Positions 47,009 through 56,161 of a stretch of 64,000 nucleotides of DNA are shown here, piece after piece; the stretch's first letter is position 1; each line of letters begins with the position of its first letter. A model generated the notes under the pieces. It did not search any database. It worked only from the letters and a program-made list of their open reading frames with translations, and had not been told where the DNA came from. The translations under genes and the position numbers were made by a program. The DNA comes from Umezawaea tangerina (GTDB lineage: Bacteria > Actinomycetota > Actinomycetes > Mycobacteriales > Pseudonocardiaceae). Where the stretch lies: positions 248,001 to 312,000 of the forward strand of contig NZ_PVTF01000013.1 of the NCBI RefSeq assembly GCF_003002815.1, in the 5' to 3' direction.

Positions 47009-49711
47009 GTGGGACTGGAACGGTGCGCGGCGGTGTTCGAGGCGGCCGACCCGCCGAGGACATCGACTGTGGCGTTCTACGGTGCGGAGCTGCCGGAGGG
47101 TGAGTTCGGCGAGCTGACCGTCGCGGACGCGGACGGGTGGGTGCGGACGGTGCCCGCGGTGCGGCTGCCGGTCGCCGAGGCGGTGCCGTTGCTGAGCAAG
47201 GCCCGCAGGATGGGCAACGCGCACCCGGCGGCCGCGTTCTGGGGCGGGGCCGTCGTGGTGGCCATGCAGCTCGTGGCGCGCGGCAAGTTGCTGCCCTCGG
47301 TGACGGAAGGCGAGTTCGACGCCTGGCGGGTCGGTCCACTGGAGACGATGGACGTCGAGGTCATCCGGGCGTTGGCGGCCGCGATGCCCGCGGAGTCGCG
47401 GGCGGTGCCGCTGCCGGGGCGGAGTCCGGCCGAGCTGGCCGACGCCGAGGTGCTGGTGCGGGGCTTCATCGACGCGGTGGCGGACGGGATGCCGCGGGGC
47501 GCGGCGGCCGTGCACGCGGTCGGAGCCCCGGTGTTCGCCGCCGTGGCTCCGCAGAAGGTGCCGCACCTGCGGGCGTGGGCGTCCCAGGGCGTGCGGATCT
47601 CGCTGCGGATCGAGGGCGACTTCGTGACGGGCCGGTTCCGGGCCGTCGTGCAGGTGCACAGCCTGGCCGACCCGTCCTTGGTGGTGGACGCGGACGAGCT
47701 GTGGGCGGACAGGTCGGCCGGGCGGGCGCGGTTGGACGCGGCGGTCGCGGTGCGGCGGGCCGCGCGGGCGTGGGAGCCGTTGCGGCAGCTGCTGGACGCG
47801 TCGGTGCCCGCCGAGGTGGAGCTGTCCGACGAGGACGTGGCGGACCTGCTGGTGCGGGGCGCGATCCGGCTCGCGGGCGTCGGCGTGGACCTGCACTGGC
47901 CCAAGGACCTGGTGCGGGACCTGACCGCGCGGGCGGTGGTGGACGGCCAAGCGCCGCCGTCGGACGTGCCGTCGTTCTTCGGCGGCGGTCGGCTGCTGGG
48001 GTTCGACTGGCAGCTCGCGTTGGGCGACGACCCGCTGACCGACGAGGAGATGGACCGGCTCGCTGAGGCGCACCGCCCGGTGGTGCGCCTGCGCGACCAG
48101 TGGCTGCTGGTGGACCCGGAGATCGCGCGGCGGGCGCGGGAGCGGTCGATCAAGCCGCTGACGGCGATAGACGCGCTGGGCGCGGCGCTGACCGGGACCG
48201 CGGAGGTGGACGGCGAGCTCGTCCCGGTCGCCACGAACGGGTGGCTGGAGGCACTGCGCCGACGGATCGAGACACCGGACGAGGGCGCGGAGCAGGTCGA
48301 GCAGCCCGCCGAGCTGCGGGCGACGCTGCGCGACTACCAGCTGCGCGGGCTCCGCTGGCTGGCCAGGATGACGTCGCTGGGCCTCGGTGGGTGCCTGGCC
48401 GACGACATGGGGCTCGGCAAGACGATCACCCTGATCGCGCTGCACCTGCACCGCGGCGCCGGGCCGACCCTGGTGGTGTGCCCGGCGTCGCTGCTGGGCA
48501 ACTGGGAGCGCGAGATCAAGCGGTTCGCGCCCGGCGTGCCGGTGCACCGTTTCCATGGAGCGTCGCGGACGGTCGAAGGCGTGGAGTCGGGGTTCGTGCT
48601 GACGACCTACGGCACGATGCGGCTCGACGCCGAACGGCTCGGCGAGGTCGGGTGGGGGATGCTGGTCGCCGACGAGGCCCAGCACGTGAAGAACCCCAGG
48701 TCGGGGACGGCGAAGGCGTTGCGGCGGATCCCGGCGGGCGCGCGGGTGGCGCTGACGGGCACACCGGTCGAGAACAACCTGTCCGAGCTGTGGGCGATCC
48801 TGGACTGGACGACGCCGGGGCTGCTCGGGTCGCTGGCGTCGTTCCGGACGCGATGGGCGAAGCCCATCGAGGGCGACTCGGACGGTGAGGTCGCCGAACG
48901 GCTGTCCAGGCTGGTGAAGCCCTTCCTGCTGCGCAGGCGCAAGTCCGATCCGGGGATCGCGCCGGAGCTGCCGCCCAAGACCGAGACCGACCAGCCGGTC
49001 GCGCTGACCCACGAGCAGGCCGCGCTCTACGAGGCGACGGTCCGCGAGCTGATGGCCGAGATCGCCAAGGGCGGAGGCGGCATGGCGCGGCGCGGGCTGA
49101 TCGTGAAGCTGCTGACCGGGCTGAAGCAGATCTGCAACCACCCCGCGCAGTTCCTGAAGGAGGGGAGCCCGCGGCTGGCGGGTCGGTCCGGGAAGCTGGA
49201 GCTGCTCGACGAGCTGCTGGACACCATCCTCGCCGAGGACAGCGCGGTGCTGGTGTTCACCCAGTACGTGACGATGGCCAGGCTGGTCGAACGCCACCTC
49301 GCCGACCGGGGCGTGCCGACCCAGTTCCTGCACGGCGGTACACCTGTAGCCAAGCGCGAGCAGCTCGTGCGGCGGTTCCAGGACGGCGAGGTCCCGGTGT
49401 TCCTGCTGTCGCTCAAGGCGGCGGGGACGGGCCTGAACCTCACCCGTGCCGACCACGTCGTGCACTACGACCGGTGGTGGAACCCGGCGGTCGAGGACCA
49501 GGCGACCGACCGCGCCTACCGGATCGGCCAGACCAGACCGGTCCAGGTGCACCGGCTGATCGCCGAGGGCACGGTGGAGGACCGCATCGCCGAGATGCTC
49601 GCCTCCAAGCGGCAGCTGGCCGATGCAGTGCTCGCTGGTGGTGAGGCGGCGTTGACCGAGCTGTCCGACGCCGAGCTGGCTGACCTCGTCGAACTGAGGA
49701 GCGGGCGATGA
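47009..49711 (+). CDS. SNF2-family helicase
   Basis: This SNF2/SWI2 superfamily-2 ATPase (900 residues) has a ~400-residue N-terminal SNF2-associated region. The core follows: DYQLRGLRWLARM, Walker A DDMGLGKT (465-472), DEAQ box (555-558), LTGTPVENNLSELW, and the C-terminal helicase lobe with VFTQYVTMARL and the arginine-finger motif DQATDRAYRIGQTRPVQVHR. It is expected to translocate on DNA or remodel nucleoprotein. GTG at 47009 with AAGGGGG at good spacing was preferred over GTG at 46979. Its stop overlaps the SWIM gene start, forming the common actinobacterial SNF2-SWIM pair whose function is unknown. Confidence 0.92.
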   Translation: MGLERCAAVFEAADPPRTSTVAFYGAELPEGEFGELTVADADGWVRTVPAVRLPVAEAVPLLSKARRMGNAHPAAAFWGGAVVVAMQLVARGKLLPSVTEGEFDAWRVGPLETMDVEVIRALAAAMPAESRAVPLPGRSPAELADAEVLVRGFIDAVADGMPRGAAAVHAVGAPVFAAVAPQKVPHLRAWASQGVRISLRIEGDFVTGRFRAVVQVHSLADPSLVVDADELWADRSAGRARLDAAVAVRRAARAWEPLRQLLDASVPAEVELSDEDVADLLVRGAIRLAGVGVDLHWPKDLVRDLTARAVVDGQAPPSDVPSFFGGGRLLGFDWQLALGDDPLTDEEMDRLAEAHRPVVRLRDQWLLVDPEIARRARERSIKPLTAIDALGAALTGTAEVDGELVPVATNGWLEALRRRIETPDEGAEQVEQPAELRATLRDYQLRGLRWLARMTSLGLGGCLADDMGLGKTITLIALHLHRGAGPTLVVCPASLLGNWEREIKRFAPGVPVHRFHGASRTVEGVESGFVLTTYGTMRLDAERLGEVGWGMLVADEAQHVKNPRSGTAKALRRIPAGARVALTGTPVENNLSELWAILDWTTPGLLGSLASFRTRWAKPIEGDSDGEVAERLSRLVKPFLLRRRKSDPGIAPELPPKTETDQPVALTHEQAALYEATVRELMAEIAKGGGGMARRGLIVKLLTGLKQICNHPAQFLKEGSPRLAGRSGKLELLDELLDTILAEDSAVLVFTQYVTMARLVERHLADRGVPTQFLHGGTPVAKREQLVRRFQDGEVPVFLLSLKAAGTGLNLTRADHVVHYDRWWNPAVEDQATDRAYRIGQTRPVQVHRLIAEGTVEDRIAEMLASKRQLADAVLAGGEAALTELSDAELADLVELRSGR

Positions 49712-50853
49712 CCGATCGGGTCCGGGGCTACCCGGCGTTCCCCAAGGGCCACCGGCGGGCGCGCACCTGGTGGGGCAGGGCGTGGTTGCAGGCGGTCGAG
49801 GACACCTCGCTCGACCAGGGGCAGATGAGGCTGGGGCGGAAGTTCGCCGCCGCGGGCATGGTCGGGACGATCACCGTCAGCCCCGGCAGGCTGGCGGCCG
49901 TGGTCTACGACACCGAGGACACCTACCGCACGTCGGTGTCGCTCACCCCGCTGTCGGACGCCGAGTGGGAGAGGTTCCTGGCCCAGGTGACCACCAAGTC
50001 GGGGCACATCGCGGCCTTGCTCGACGGCGACATGCCGCACGACCTCGTGGTGGCCGCGGACGACGCCGGTGTCCAGCTGCTGCCCGGCATCGGCGACCTG
50101 GATCCGGAGTGCACCTGCCCCGGCTGGGAGCTGCCCTGTCGCCACGCGGCGGCGCTGTGCGACCAGGCCTCGTGGCTGCTCGACGCCGACCCGTGGGTGC
50201 TGCTGCTCCTGCGGGGCCGCGAACGGGAGGAACTGCTCGCCCTGATCCAGTCGGACGAGGACAGGCCGGACGGTGCGACGGGGGAGCCTGCGACCGAGGT
50301 GTTCGCGGCACCGCGGGTGCCGTTGCCCGCACCACCACCGCTGGTCGAGCTCGGGCCGCTCCCGGAGTTCGACCCGGTGCCGGGACTCGACGTCGAGGCG
50401 CTGCGCTGGCTCGTCATCGACGCCGCGGCCCGTGCGAGGGAGCTGCTCGTGACCGGTGAACTGCCGGTGCTGGAGGAGTGGCCGGACCGCGTCCGGATGG
50501 CGTGCACCGTGGACGACCCGCGCCTCACCGCCCGGCTGGCCGCGGTCGGCCCCGGCCTGCCTCGCGCCATGCGCGCCTGGAGCTACGGCGGTGCCGTCGC
50601 GCTCACCCTGCTCGACACGGCGTGGGCGCCCTCGAAGGCCGAAGCGGCCCGCGCCAACACCGCGTGGGAGGGGGAGGAGCTGCCGCCCGCGACGGTCTGG
50701 CGCAACCACTGGACCGTCGAGTCCGAGGGTCTGCAACTCCGCCTAGGCCACGACGGCCGCTGGTACCCCTACCGCCGCGAAGGCACCGACTGGTGGCCCG
50801 CCGGCCCACCCGAACGCGATCCAGCGGCCGCGTTCATTGAGCTCATGCCCTGA
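49708..50853 (+). CDS. SWIM zinc-finger protein, partner of the SNF2 helicase
   Basis: This 381-residue protein has a SWIM zinc motif, CTCPGWELPCRH (C135, C137, C144, H146), in the CxC...CxH pattern. A conserved N-terminus comes before it (FPKGHRRARTWWGRAWLQAVED, GTITVSPGRLAAVVYD), and after it is a Pro-rich linker and C-terminal helical domain. SWIM domains bind DNA or protein. ATG at 49708 overlaps the helicase stop by 4 bp, so the two are made together and probably form one complex. A hairpin follows the stop, and a decayed insertion sequence begins 50 bp downstream. Confidence 0.9.
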   Translation: MTDRVRGYPAFPKGHRRARTWWGRAWLQAVEDTSLDQGQMRLGRKFAAAGMVGTITVSPGRLAAVVYDTEDTYRTSVSLTPLSDAEWERFLAQVTTKSGHIAALLDGDMPHDLVVAADDAGVQLLPGIGDLDPECTCPGWELPCRHAAALCDQASWLLDADPWVLLLLRGREREELLALIQSDEDRPDGATGEPATEVFAAPRVPLPAPPPLVELGPLPEFDPVPGLDVEALRWLVIDAAARARELLVTGELPVLEEWPDRVRMACTVDDPRLTARLAAVGPGLPRAMRAWSYGGAVALTLLDTAWAPSKAEAARANTAWEGEELPPATVWRNHWTVESEGLQLRLGHDGRWYPYRREGTDWWPAGPPERDPAAAFIELMP

Positions 50854-50885
50854 CCACCACGCCTGTGGTACCTCAGGCGTGGTGG
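50854..50885 (+). terminator. hairpin after the SNF2-SWIM operon
   Basis: A perfect 12 bp stem CCACCACGCCTG with an 8 nt loop begins immediately after the stop codon. Confidence 0.75.
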
Positions 50886-50902
50886 GCCGATCTCCGGAGA
50901 CG

Positions 50903-51934
50903 GCTAGGTCGTGTTTCAAAGGCGTTGACCAGCGGCGTGTCGGTGCCTGAAGCAAGGCGAGGTTTCAGGTAGATGGATTGGCGACCAAGCAAACCCGCAC
51001 CACCGGAGGCGTCGTGGCCGGCGTAGCGGCGACGTGCCGGGCCGACTTGACCGACTCGCAGTGGGCACTGCTGCACCCGCTACTACCCGTCGGCTGGAAG
51101 CCCGGTCGTTTACCCAAGTGGAGCAAGCGGCGGTTGATCGACGGCGTCCGCTGGCGGATACGCGTCGGTGCGCCTTGGCGGGATGTCCCGTCCGAGTAGG
51201 GGCTATGGCAGACCGTATACGGGTTGTTCCGGCGTTGGCAGCGTGCCGGGGTCTGGGGCGGTGGTCCTGACCGGGTTGCAGACCCGTGCCGATGCCACGG
51301 GGGTGGTCGTGTGGGACGTGAGCGTGGATTCCACGATCATGCGCGCGCACCAGCATGCCGCCGGGGCACGGAAAAAGGGGGTCCGCAGGTCGAATCGGTC
51401 GACACCGAGCAGGGTGGGACCGAACCGGAGGATCACGGCCTGGGTCGGTCGCGGGGTGGCTGGACCACGAAGGTGCACCTGGCCTGTGAACAGGGTCGTA
51501 GACCGTTGTCGTTGCTGGTCACCGCCGGGCAACGCGGTGGCAGTCCGCAGTTCATGGCGGTGATCGAGGCCATCCGGGTACTCCGGCCCGGCGGTGGTCG
51601 GCCGCAGACCCGCCCGGATCGGGTTCTGGCCGACAAGGCCTACCGTTCCCAGGCCAATCGCGCCTACCTACGCCGCCGCGGGATCAAGGCCACCGTCGAC
51701 CGGCCTCGTGATCAGGCCGCCCACCGCCAGAACAAAGGTTCCTCGGGTGGACGGCCACCGATGATCGACCGGGAGGTTTACCAGCGGCGTCACGCGGTCG
51801 AGTGCGGTATCAACCTGCTCAAGCAGCACCGGGCGGTGGCCACTTCTTACGACGAACTCGCGGTCCGTTTCCTGGCCACAGTTCAGGTTGCGGCCATCAC
51901 CATCTGGCTGCGCCACATGTGAAACACGCCCTAG
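50903..51934 (+). mobile_element. IS5-family insertion sequence, decayed
   Basis: A ~1.03 kb element is bounded by 15 bp inverted repeats, CTAGGTCGTGTTTCA at 50903-50917 and its near-complement TGAAACACGCCCTAG at 51920-51934 (14 of 15). The outermost CTAG on both sides may be the target duplication; as it is palindromic, the exact boundary (CTAG or TA) is uncertain. It contains one broken transposase gene and sits between the SNF2-SWIM operon and a DUF899 gene, interrupting nothing visible. Confidence 0.85.
50978..51922 (+). pseudogene. IS5-type transposase with a nonsense codon and a frameshifted segment
   Basis: The N-terminal part (ADLTDSQWALLHPLLPVG...RLIDGVRWRIRVGAPWRDVP) is the IS5/IS1 group DUF4096-like start. 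After DVPSE the frame hits TAG (51197-51199) where relatives have Tyr (EYG), then continues in the same frame with LFRRWQRAG. From about 51260 to 51375 homology moves to another frame ([22 protein letters not shown]), then returns for [29 protein letters not shown] and [14 protein letters not shown]. One stop plus two opposite indels make it non-functional. Confidence 0.85.
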
Positions 51935-52059
51935 TTGTATCGACCACAGCAGACACCGCCTGGCCCGGCGCGTCATGGACGAGTACTGGCCACTTGCACG
52001 AGTCCCGAGTAGGCGGTTCACGCCGCCGAAGTCCTACTGGGACTCTCGGCAGGCAGGCG

Positions 52060-52842
52060 TCAGTGGTGGTGACCGTGGCGGCCAAGGGTGTCCACGGGTG
52101 TGGCGCCGGGACGGTTCCACTGGGGGACGGGGCGGCTGGTGGGACCCCAACTGGGGTTGCCGTCGGCGTCCGAACGCCAGGACCAGCACGCGCCCTGCCC
52201 CTCGGGCCAACCCTCGGGGTTGTCCTCCCAGGTCTCGCCACGGCCGTAGGGGGTCATGTCGAGCAGGGCGAGGGACCCGTTGACCGCCTCGTTGCCGCGG
52301 CCCGTCGTCGAGTAGGTGAGGAACACGCGGTCCCCGTCACGCAGGTAGCTGGTGAGGTAGCCCATGGAGCCACCGGCGGGTTCCTCTACATCGCGCACCG
52401 AGTACCAGGGCTCGGGGTACCCCATGAACTCGACGTAGGCGGCCACCTCGTCCCACCGGCCGGTGGTGACGACGGCGAACGAGACGCCGCGGGCGTTGAG
52501 GTAGACGGCGTCCTGGAGGTGCCACGCGGTGGTGGTGCAGCCCTCGCACTGGCCCTGGTGCGGTGCGTCGTCGTACCACATGTGCTTGTAGACCACGAGC
52601 TCGTCACGGCCCTCGAACAGGTCCAGGAACGGCACGGGACCGCGGGGGCCGACGACCTCGACCTTGCCGTCGAACTCGACCATCGGCAGTCGGCGGCGGG
52701 CCGCGGCGATGGCGTCGCCCTCACGGGTGTGGGCTTTCTCGCGGACCAGGAGCTCGTCGCGGGCGGCCTGCCATGTGGCCAGGTCGACGATCGGCGGGCG
52801 GCCGGGCTGCGCGGCGGTCGGGTCGCTCGGCGTGGTCGTCAT
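52060..52842 (-). CDS. DUF899 thioredoxin-like protein
   Basis: This DUF899 protein (260 residues) has a thioredoxin-related fold of unknown reaction. Family blocks are WQAARDELLVREKAHTREGD, RRLPMVEFD, LFEGRDELVVYKHMWYDD, QCEGCTTTAWHLQDAVYLNARG and YSTTGRGNEAVNGSLALLDMTPYGR. The Cys pair CEGC sits where a redox pair would be. The C-terminus ends in a His-rich tail (RHGHHH). ATG at 52842. It stands alone between the insertion sequence and the sigma-factor operon. Confidence 0.85.
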   Translation of the reverse strand: MTTTPSDPTAAQPGRPPIVDLATWQAARDELLVREKAHTREGDAIAAARRRLPMVEFDGKVEVVGPRGPVPFLDLFEGRDELVVYKHMWYDDAPHQGQCEGCTTTAWHLQDAVYLNARGVSFAVVTTGRWDEVAAYVEFMGYPEPWYSVRDVEEPAGGSMGYLTSYLRDGDRVFLTYSTTGRGNEAVNGSLALLDMTPYGRGETWEDNPEGWPEGQGACWSWRSDADGNPSWGPTSRPVPQWNRPGATPVDTLGRHGHHH

Positions 52843-52989
52843 GGGGTCCTCCCTGGAGTCCGGATGTCGGATGACAGGAGAACAGACTCCCGGAACGGCC
52901 GGAACTCATCGCCGCGCAGCCCACAGGCACGCCGGTACCGGGCAACTTCCGAGCACGCGATGCGGCGCCCTAACTCAGAGGCTTGGAGC

Positions 52990-53026
52990 GCGGACCGGCA
53001 GACGACATCGTTGCCTGCCGGTCCGC
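52990..53026 (-). terminator. hairpin after the sigma-factor operon
   Basis: A perfect 12 bp stem GCGGACCGGCAG with a 13 nt loop directly abuts the sigma-factor stop codon. Confidence 0.7.
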
Positions 53027-54181
53027 TCAGCCCCGCAACCGCGTGTTGAGCCGCGCGGCCTGGAGAGTGAGGTGGTCGCGCTCGGCAACGCTGGGCGCCG
53101 ACCGCGCGGCCTCGGTGTAGAGCCGGGCCGCGGTGGCGGGGGCGCCGTCGCGTTCGTGCAGGTAGGCCGACACAGCTGTGTACCGGGGCAAAGTCGGGTC
53201 CAGCTCGGACAACGCCGCCAGGCCCGCTCGGGCACCGTCCGCCTCGCCGACGGCGACAGCCCGGTTGAGGCGGGCGACCGGGCTGTCGGTGAGGCGCACG
53301 AGCTCGTCGTACCACTCCACGATCTGCACCCAGTCGGTCTCCTCGGCCGTCTGGGCGTCGGCGTGCAACGCGGCGATGGCTGCCTGCGCCTGGAACTCGC
53401 CGAGGCGGTCACGGGCCAGCGCGGCCTGGAGCACGTCGACCCCTTCGGCGATCAGGCCGGTGTCCCACTGCCCGCGGTCCTGCTCTGCGAGCGGGATCAG
53501 CTGCCCATCGGGGCCAGTGCGGGCGGCGCGGCGGGCGTGGTGCAGCAGCATGAGCGCGAGCAGACCCGAGACCTCCTCGTGGCGGATCCGGGCCGCCAGC
53601 TGGCGGGTGAGCCGGATCGCCTCGGCGGCCAGGTCGACATGACCGGAGTACCCCTCGTTGAAGACCAGGTAGAGGACGCGCAGCACCGTGCCCACATCAC
53701 CGGGCTGGGTGAACCGGACGCCGGACACGGTCCGCTTGGCCCTGCTGATCCGCTGGGCCATGGTCGCCTCGGGGACGAGGTAGGCCTGCGCGATCTGCTT
53801 GGTCGTCAGGCCACCGACCGCGCGCAGCGTGAGCGCGACGGCCGAGGCGGGGGTCAACGACGGGTGGGCGCACAGGAAGTACAGCTGGAGCGTGTCGTCC
53901 ACCGCGTCGCCCTGCTCGGGCACGGGCTCGGCGTCCACCCGCAGCTCCCGGTTCCGCCGCGAGGTGTCGGCGCGGGTCGCGTCGAGGAACTTCCGCCAGG
54001 CCACCGTGACCAGCCAGCCCTTGGGGTCGCGCGGCGGGTCGTCCGGCCAGACGCGCACCGCCTCCACCAGGGCGTCCTGCACGGCGTCCTCGGCCGCCGC
54101 GAAGTCCGCTCCGCGACGGCCGAGGACACCGATGACCTCGGGGGTGAGGGTCTGCAGAAGAGCCGCGTCGACCACGGTCAC
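53027..54181 (-). CDS. ECF42-type RNA polymerase sigma factor
   Basis: This ECF sigma factor (384 residues) has region 2 (AAEDAVQDALVEAVRVWP, PKGWLVTVAWRKFLD), region 4 (LTLRAVGGLTTKQIAQAYLVPEATMAQRISRAK) and a ~200-residue TPR-like C-terminal extension (VLYLVFNEGYSGH, EWYDELVRLTDSPVARLNRAVAVGE). This arrangement with a DGPF/YCII partner and no anti-sigma factor defines ECF42. GTG at 54181 overlaps the YCII stop (GTGA), so the partner is translated first. From knowledge of the group, the extension rather than an anti-sigma factor sets its activity. Confidence 0.92.
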   Translation of the reverse strand: MTVVDAALLQTLTPEVIGVLGRRGADFAAAEDAVQDALVEAVRVWPDDPPRDPKGWLVTVAWRKFLDATRADTSRRNRELRVDAEPVPEQGDAVDDTLQLYFLCAHPSLTPASAVALTLRAVGGLTTKQIAQAYLVPEATMAQRISRAKRTVSGVRFTQPGDVGTVLRVLYLVFNEGYSGHVDLAAEAIRLTRQLAARIRHEEVSGLLALMLLHHARRAARTGPDGQLIPLAEQDRGQWDTGLIAEGVDVLQAALARDRLGEFQAQAAIAALHADAQTAEETDWVQIVEWYDELVRLTDSPVARLNRAVAVGEADGARAGLAALSELDPTLPRYTAVSAYLHERDGAPATAARLYTEAARSAPSVAERDHLTLQAARLNTRLRG

Positions 54182-54585
54182 TCCGAGATGGTGGGCGGAG
54201 CGACCAGGAACGGGCGCAGCTCCAGCCACTCGTGGATCGGCTTCCCGTCCGCACCCGGCGCCGCGGACAGTTCCCCGGCCAGCTCCACGGCCCGTTCGTA
54301 GCTGTCGACGTCGATCACCATCCAGCCCGCGATGAGGTCCTTGGTCTCGGCGAACGGCCCGTCGGTGACCGGCGGCCGACCCTCGCCGTCGTAGCGGACG
54401 AACGTGCCCTCCGGCGAGAGCGCCTGGCCGTCGACGAACTCGCCGGTGGTCTCCAGCCGGTCGGCGAAGTCCTGCATGTACTTCATGTGCGCCGTGATCT
54501 CCTCCGGCGTCCACTTGTCCATCGGCACGTCGTTGACCGCCGCAGGCGCGCCGCGGTAGTGCTTGAGCAGCAGGTACTTGGCCAT
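54178..54585 (-). CDS. YCII/DGPF-domain protein, partner of the ECF42 sigma factor
   Basis: This 135-residue YCII-related (DGPF) protein begins KYLLLKHYRG and has the eponymous motif VTDGPFAETKDLIAGWMVIDVDS. The helices between contain the His of EEITAHMKYMQDFADRLE. Its biochemical role is unknown; it nearly always accompanies ECF42-type sigma factors. ATG at 54585. Its stop overlaps the sigma-factor start by 4 bp. About 200 bp upstream without a gene should hold the promoter. Confidence 0.9.
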   Translation of the reverse strand: MAKYLLLKHYRGAPAAVNDVPMDKWTPEEITAHMKYMQDFADRLETTGEFVDGQALSPEGTFVRYDGEGRPPVTDGPFAETKDLIAGWMVIDVDSYERAVELAGELSAAPGADGKPIHEWLELRPFLVAPPTISE

Positions 54586-54787
54586 CGTGGTTCTCCTCGG
54601 TGCTGGGTGCGGCCCTTGTCGGCCACTGTCACCGCTGGGACGGAGCCCGATCAGGGTTCTCGACATCCTCACCGGAACTTTTTCCGGCGGATTTTGCCCG
54701 ACCGTCTTGGGGACCGCTCGGCGGGCACCAGCCCAGGCCGGCGCCGCCCGGTGGCAGCCGAGCGTGGGAAGAGGGCGCCCGTGGGCG

Positions 54788-55000
54788 CTAGATGATGACG
54801 CCGGGCATGCTCGCCGCGGTCCGGCGGCGGCGCAGCCAGATCTTGCGCGTCCCGTCCCCGTAGAGCAGCACGCGGGAGAGCTCCCAGCCCGCGAACTCCG
54901 CGTGGATGGCGAGCTGGGTCGCTGCGGTGCGACGGGAGACGCCGGGAGGCAGCCGCAGCGGCCGGTACTCCCAGTCCCCGTCGGTCACTCCTTCGTTCAC
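54788..55000 (-). CDS. DUF5703-family protein
   Basis: This small conserved actinobacterial protein (70 residues) contains the family core DWEYRPLRLPPGVSRRTAAT, then QLAIHAEFAGWELSRVLLY and a basic tail WLRRRR. Its function is unknown. GTG at 55000 overlaps the stop of the upstream lipoprotein gene by 4 bp, so it is translated with it. The same pairing (lipoprotein plus small conserved protein) occurs near the undecaprenyl-diphosphatase gene in mycobacteria as I recall it, which supports this being conserved chromosomal core. Confidence 0.85.
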   Translation of the reverse strand: MNEGVTDGDWEYRPLRLPPGVSRRTAATQLAIHAEFAGWELSRVLLYGDGTRKIWLRRRRTAASMPGVII

Positions 55001-55968
55001 GGCGAGATCACCTGTATCCCTTGGCCGTCCGCGGATGCGACGAACACCCGCCCACTACCTGGATCGACCGCCACCGAATCGGGCTGGCGGACGGTGGGGA
55101 ACCGGAACTTCTCTACCGGTTCACCACCGGCGACGTGGTAGGCAACCACTTCGTTCTTCTCGGTGAGCGTCACCCACGCCAGATCGGTGCGCGGGTCGTA
55201 GGCGAGCCCGTAGGGCCCGCCCGGCACGGGGTACCGCTGACGCATGATCAGCGGGTTCGCGGTGAAGGCGAGCAGCTCGCCACCGCGGGTGTCGGTGACC
55301 AGGACCCGCCCGAAGCGGTCGGTCACGGCGTTCGTGGCGCCGTCGCCCGCGCGCAGACCGGCACCGAGCGTGCCCGCCGTCGCGTCGAGGTCGAACACGG
55401 CGCTGCGCAGCCGGTCCAGCACGACGACGTGGCCGTCGGCGACGAGGACCTGGTCCGGGCTGGTCACGGGGCCGATCTCGCGGTCGCCCAGGCGCACCGA
55501 GTGCGCGTCGCGCTCGGCCACCAGGGTCTGCCCGCCCAGGGCGGCGACGTCGGCCGGGCCGCCGTCGTACGGCGTGCTGGTCGACGTGGCGTCCGCGGGG
55601 GAGATGCTGACCACCACGTCACCGGTCGGCACGGCGGCCTCGACCCGGTCGCCCGCCACGACGAGGCGCGCGGCCGGGGCGGGCAGCGCGACGGTGCGCG
55701 GCGCGGCGTCGGGGAGCGTGAACAGCTGCACCGACGGCGGGGCCTCGACCGCGACGGCCAGCGTGCCGCCGACGAACACGACGGCGGTGGCCTTGCCCGA
55801 CAGCGGCAGCACGGTGCCCGCGGGTGTCGTCGCCTGGTCCGGGGACGGCGCGGGGGTGGCCGACTCGAGCGTGGCGGCGACCTGGAGGGGGTCGCTCGGC
55901 TCCTCGCTCTTGGCGCAGCCGCCGACCACTACCGCCCCGGTCAACAGCACAGCGGCCAGTCGACGCAA
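54997..55968 (-). CDS. secreted lipoprotein with beta-propeller-like repeats
   Basis: This lipoprotein (323 residues) starts from TTG at 55968 with GGGAGG upstream. The signal peptide ends in a lipobox (VVVGGC, acylated Cys around residue 20). A short linker is followed by a seven-bladed-propeller-like region of YVTN/NHL type (TNAVTDRFGRVLVTDTRGGELLAF, GGPYGLAYDPRTDLAWVTLTEKNEVVAY, QPDSVAVDPGSGRVFVASADGQG). Its position next to DUF5703 and uppP suggests an LppL-like protein. Its role at the outer face of the membrane is unknown. Confidence 0.85.
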   Translation of the reverse strand: MRRLAAVLLTGAVVVGGCAKSEEPSDPLQVAATLESATPAPSPDQATTPAGTVLPLSGKATAVVFVGGTLAVAVEAPPSVQLFTLPDAAPRTVALPAPAARLVVAGDRVEAAVPTGDVVVSISPADATSTSTPYDGGPADVAALGGQTLVAERDAHSVRLGDREIGPVTSPDQVLVADGHVVVLDRLRSAVFDLDATAGTLGAGLRAGDGATNAVTDRFGRVLVTDTRGGELLAFTANPLIMRQRYPVPGGPYGLAYDPRTDLAWVTLTEKNEVVAYHVAGGEPVEKFRFPTVRQPDSVAVDPGSGRVFVASADGQGIQVISP

Positions 55969-56161
55969 CGTGGAACCTCCCAGCGGCCGGGTGACCCCGG
56001 TAACCCATTCGCGAAACGTCCCTCCAGCATCCACGACGGAACCATCACGGTCACGTAGGGGGGCGGGTGTTCTCGTTGGTCCACCGAGGTGATAGTCCGC
56101 TGCTGGGCGTAGCACCGGGCGCCCCCGCGCGACCATCCAAGTAGGGCGAAGGAGGTGCGGG

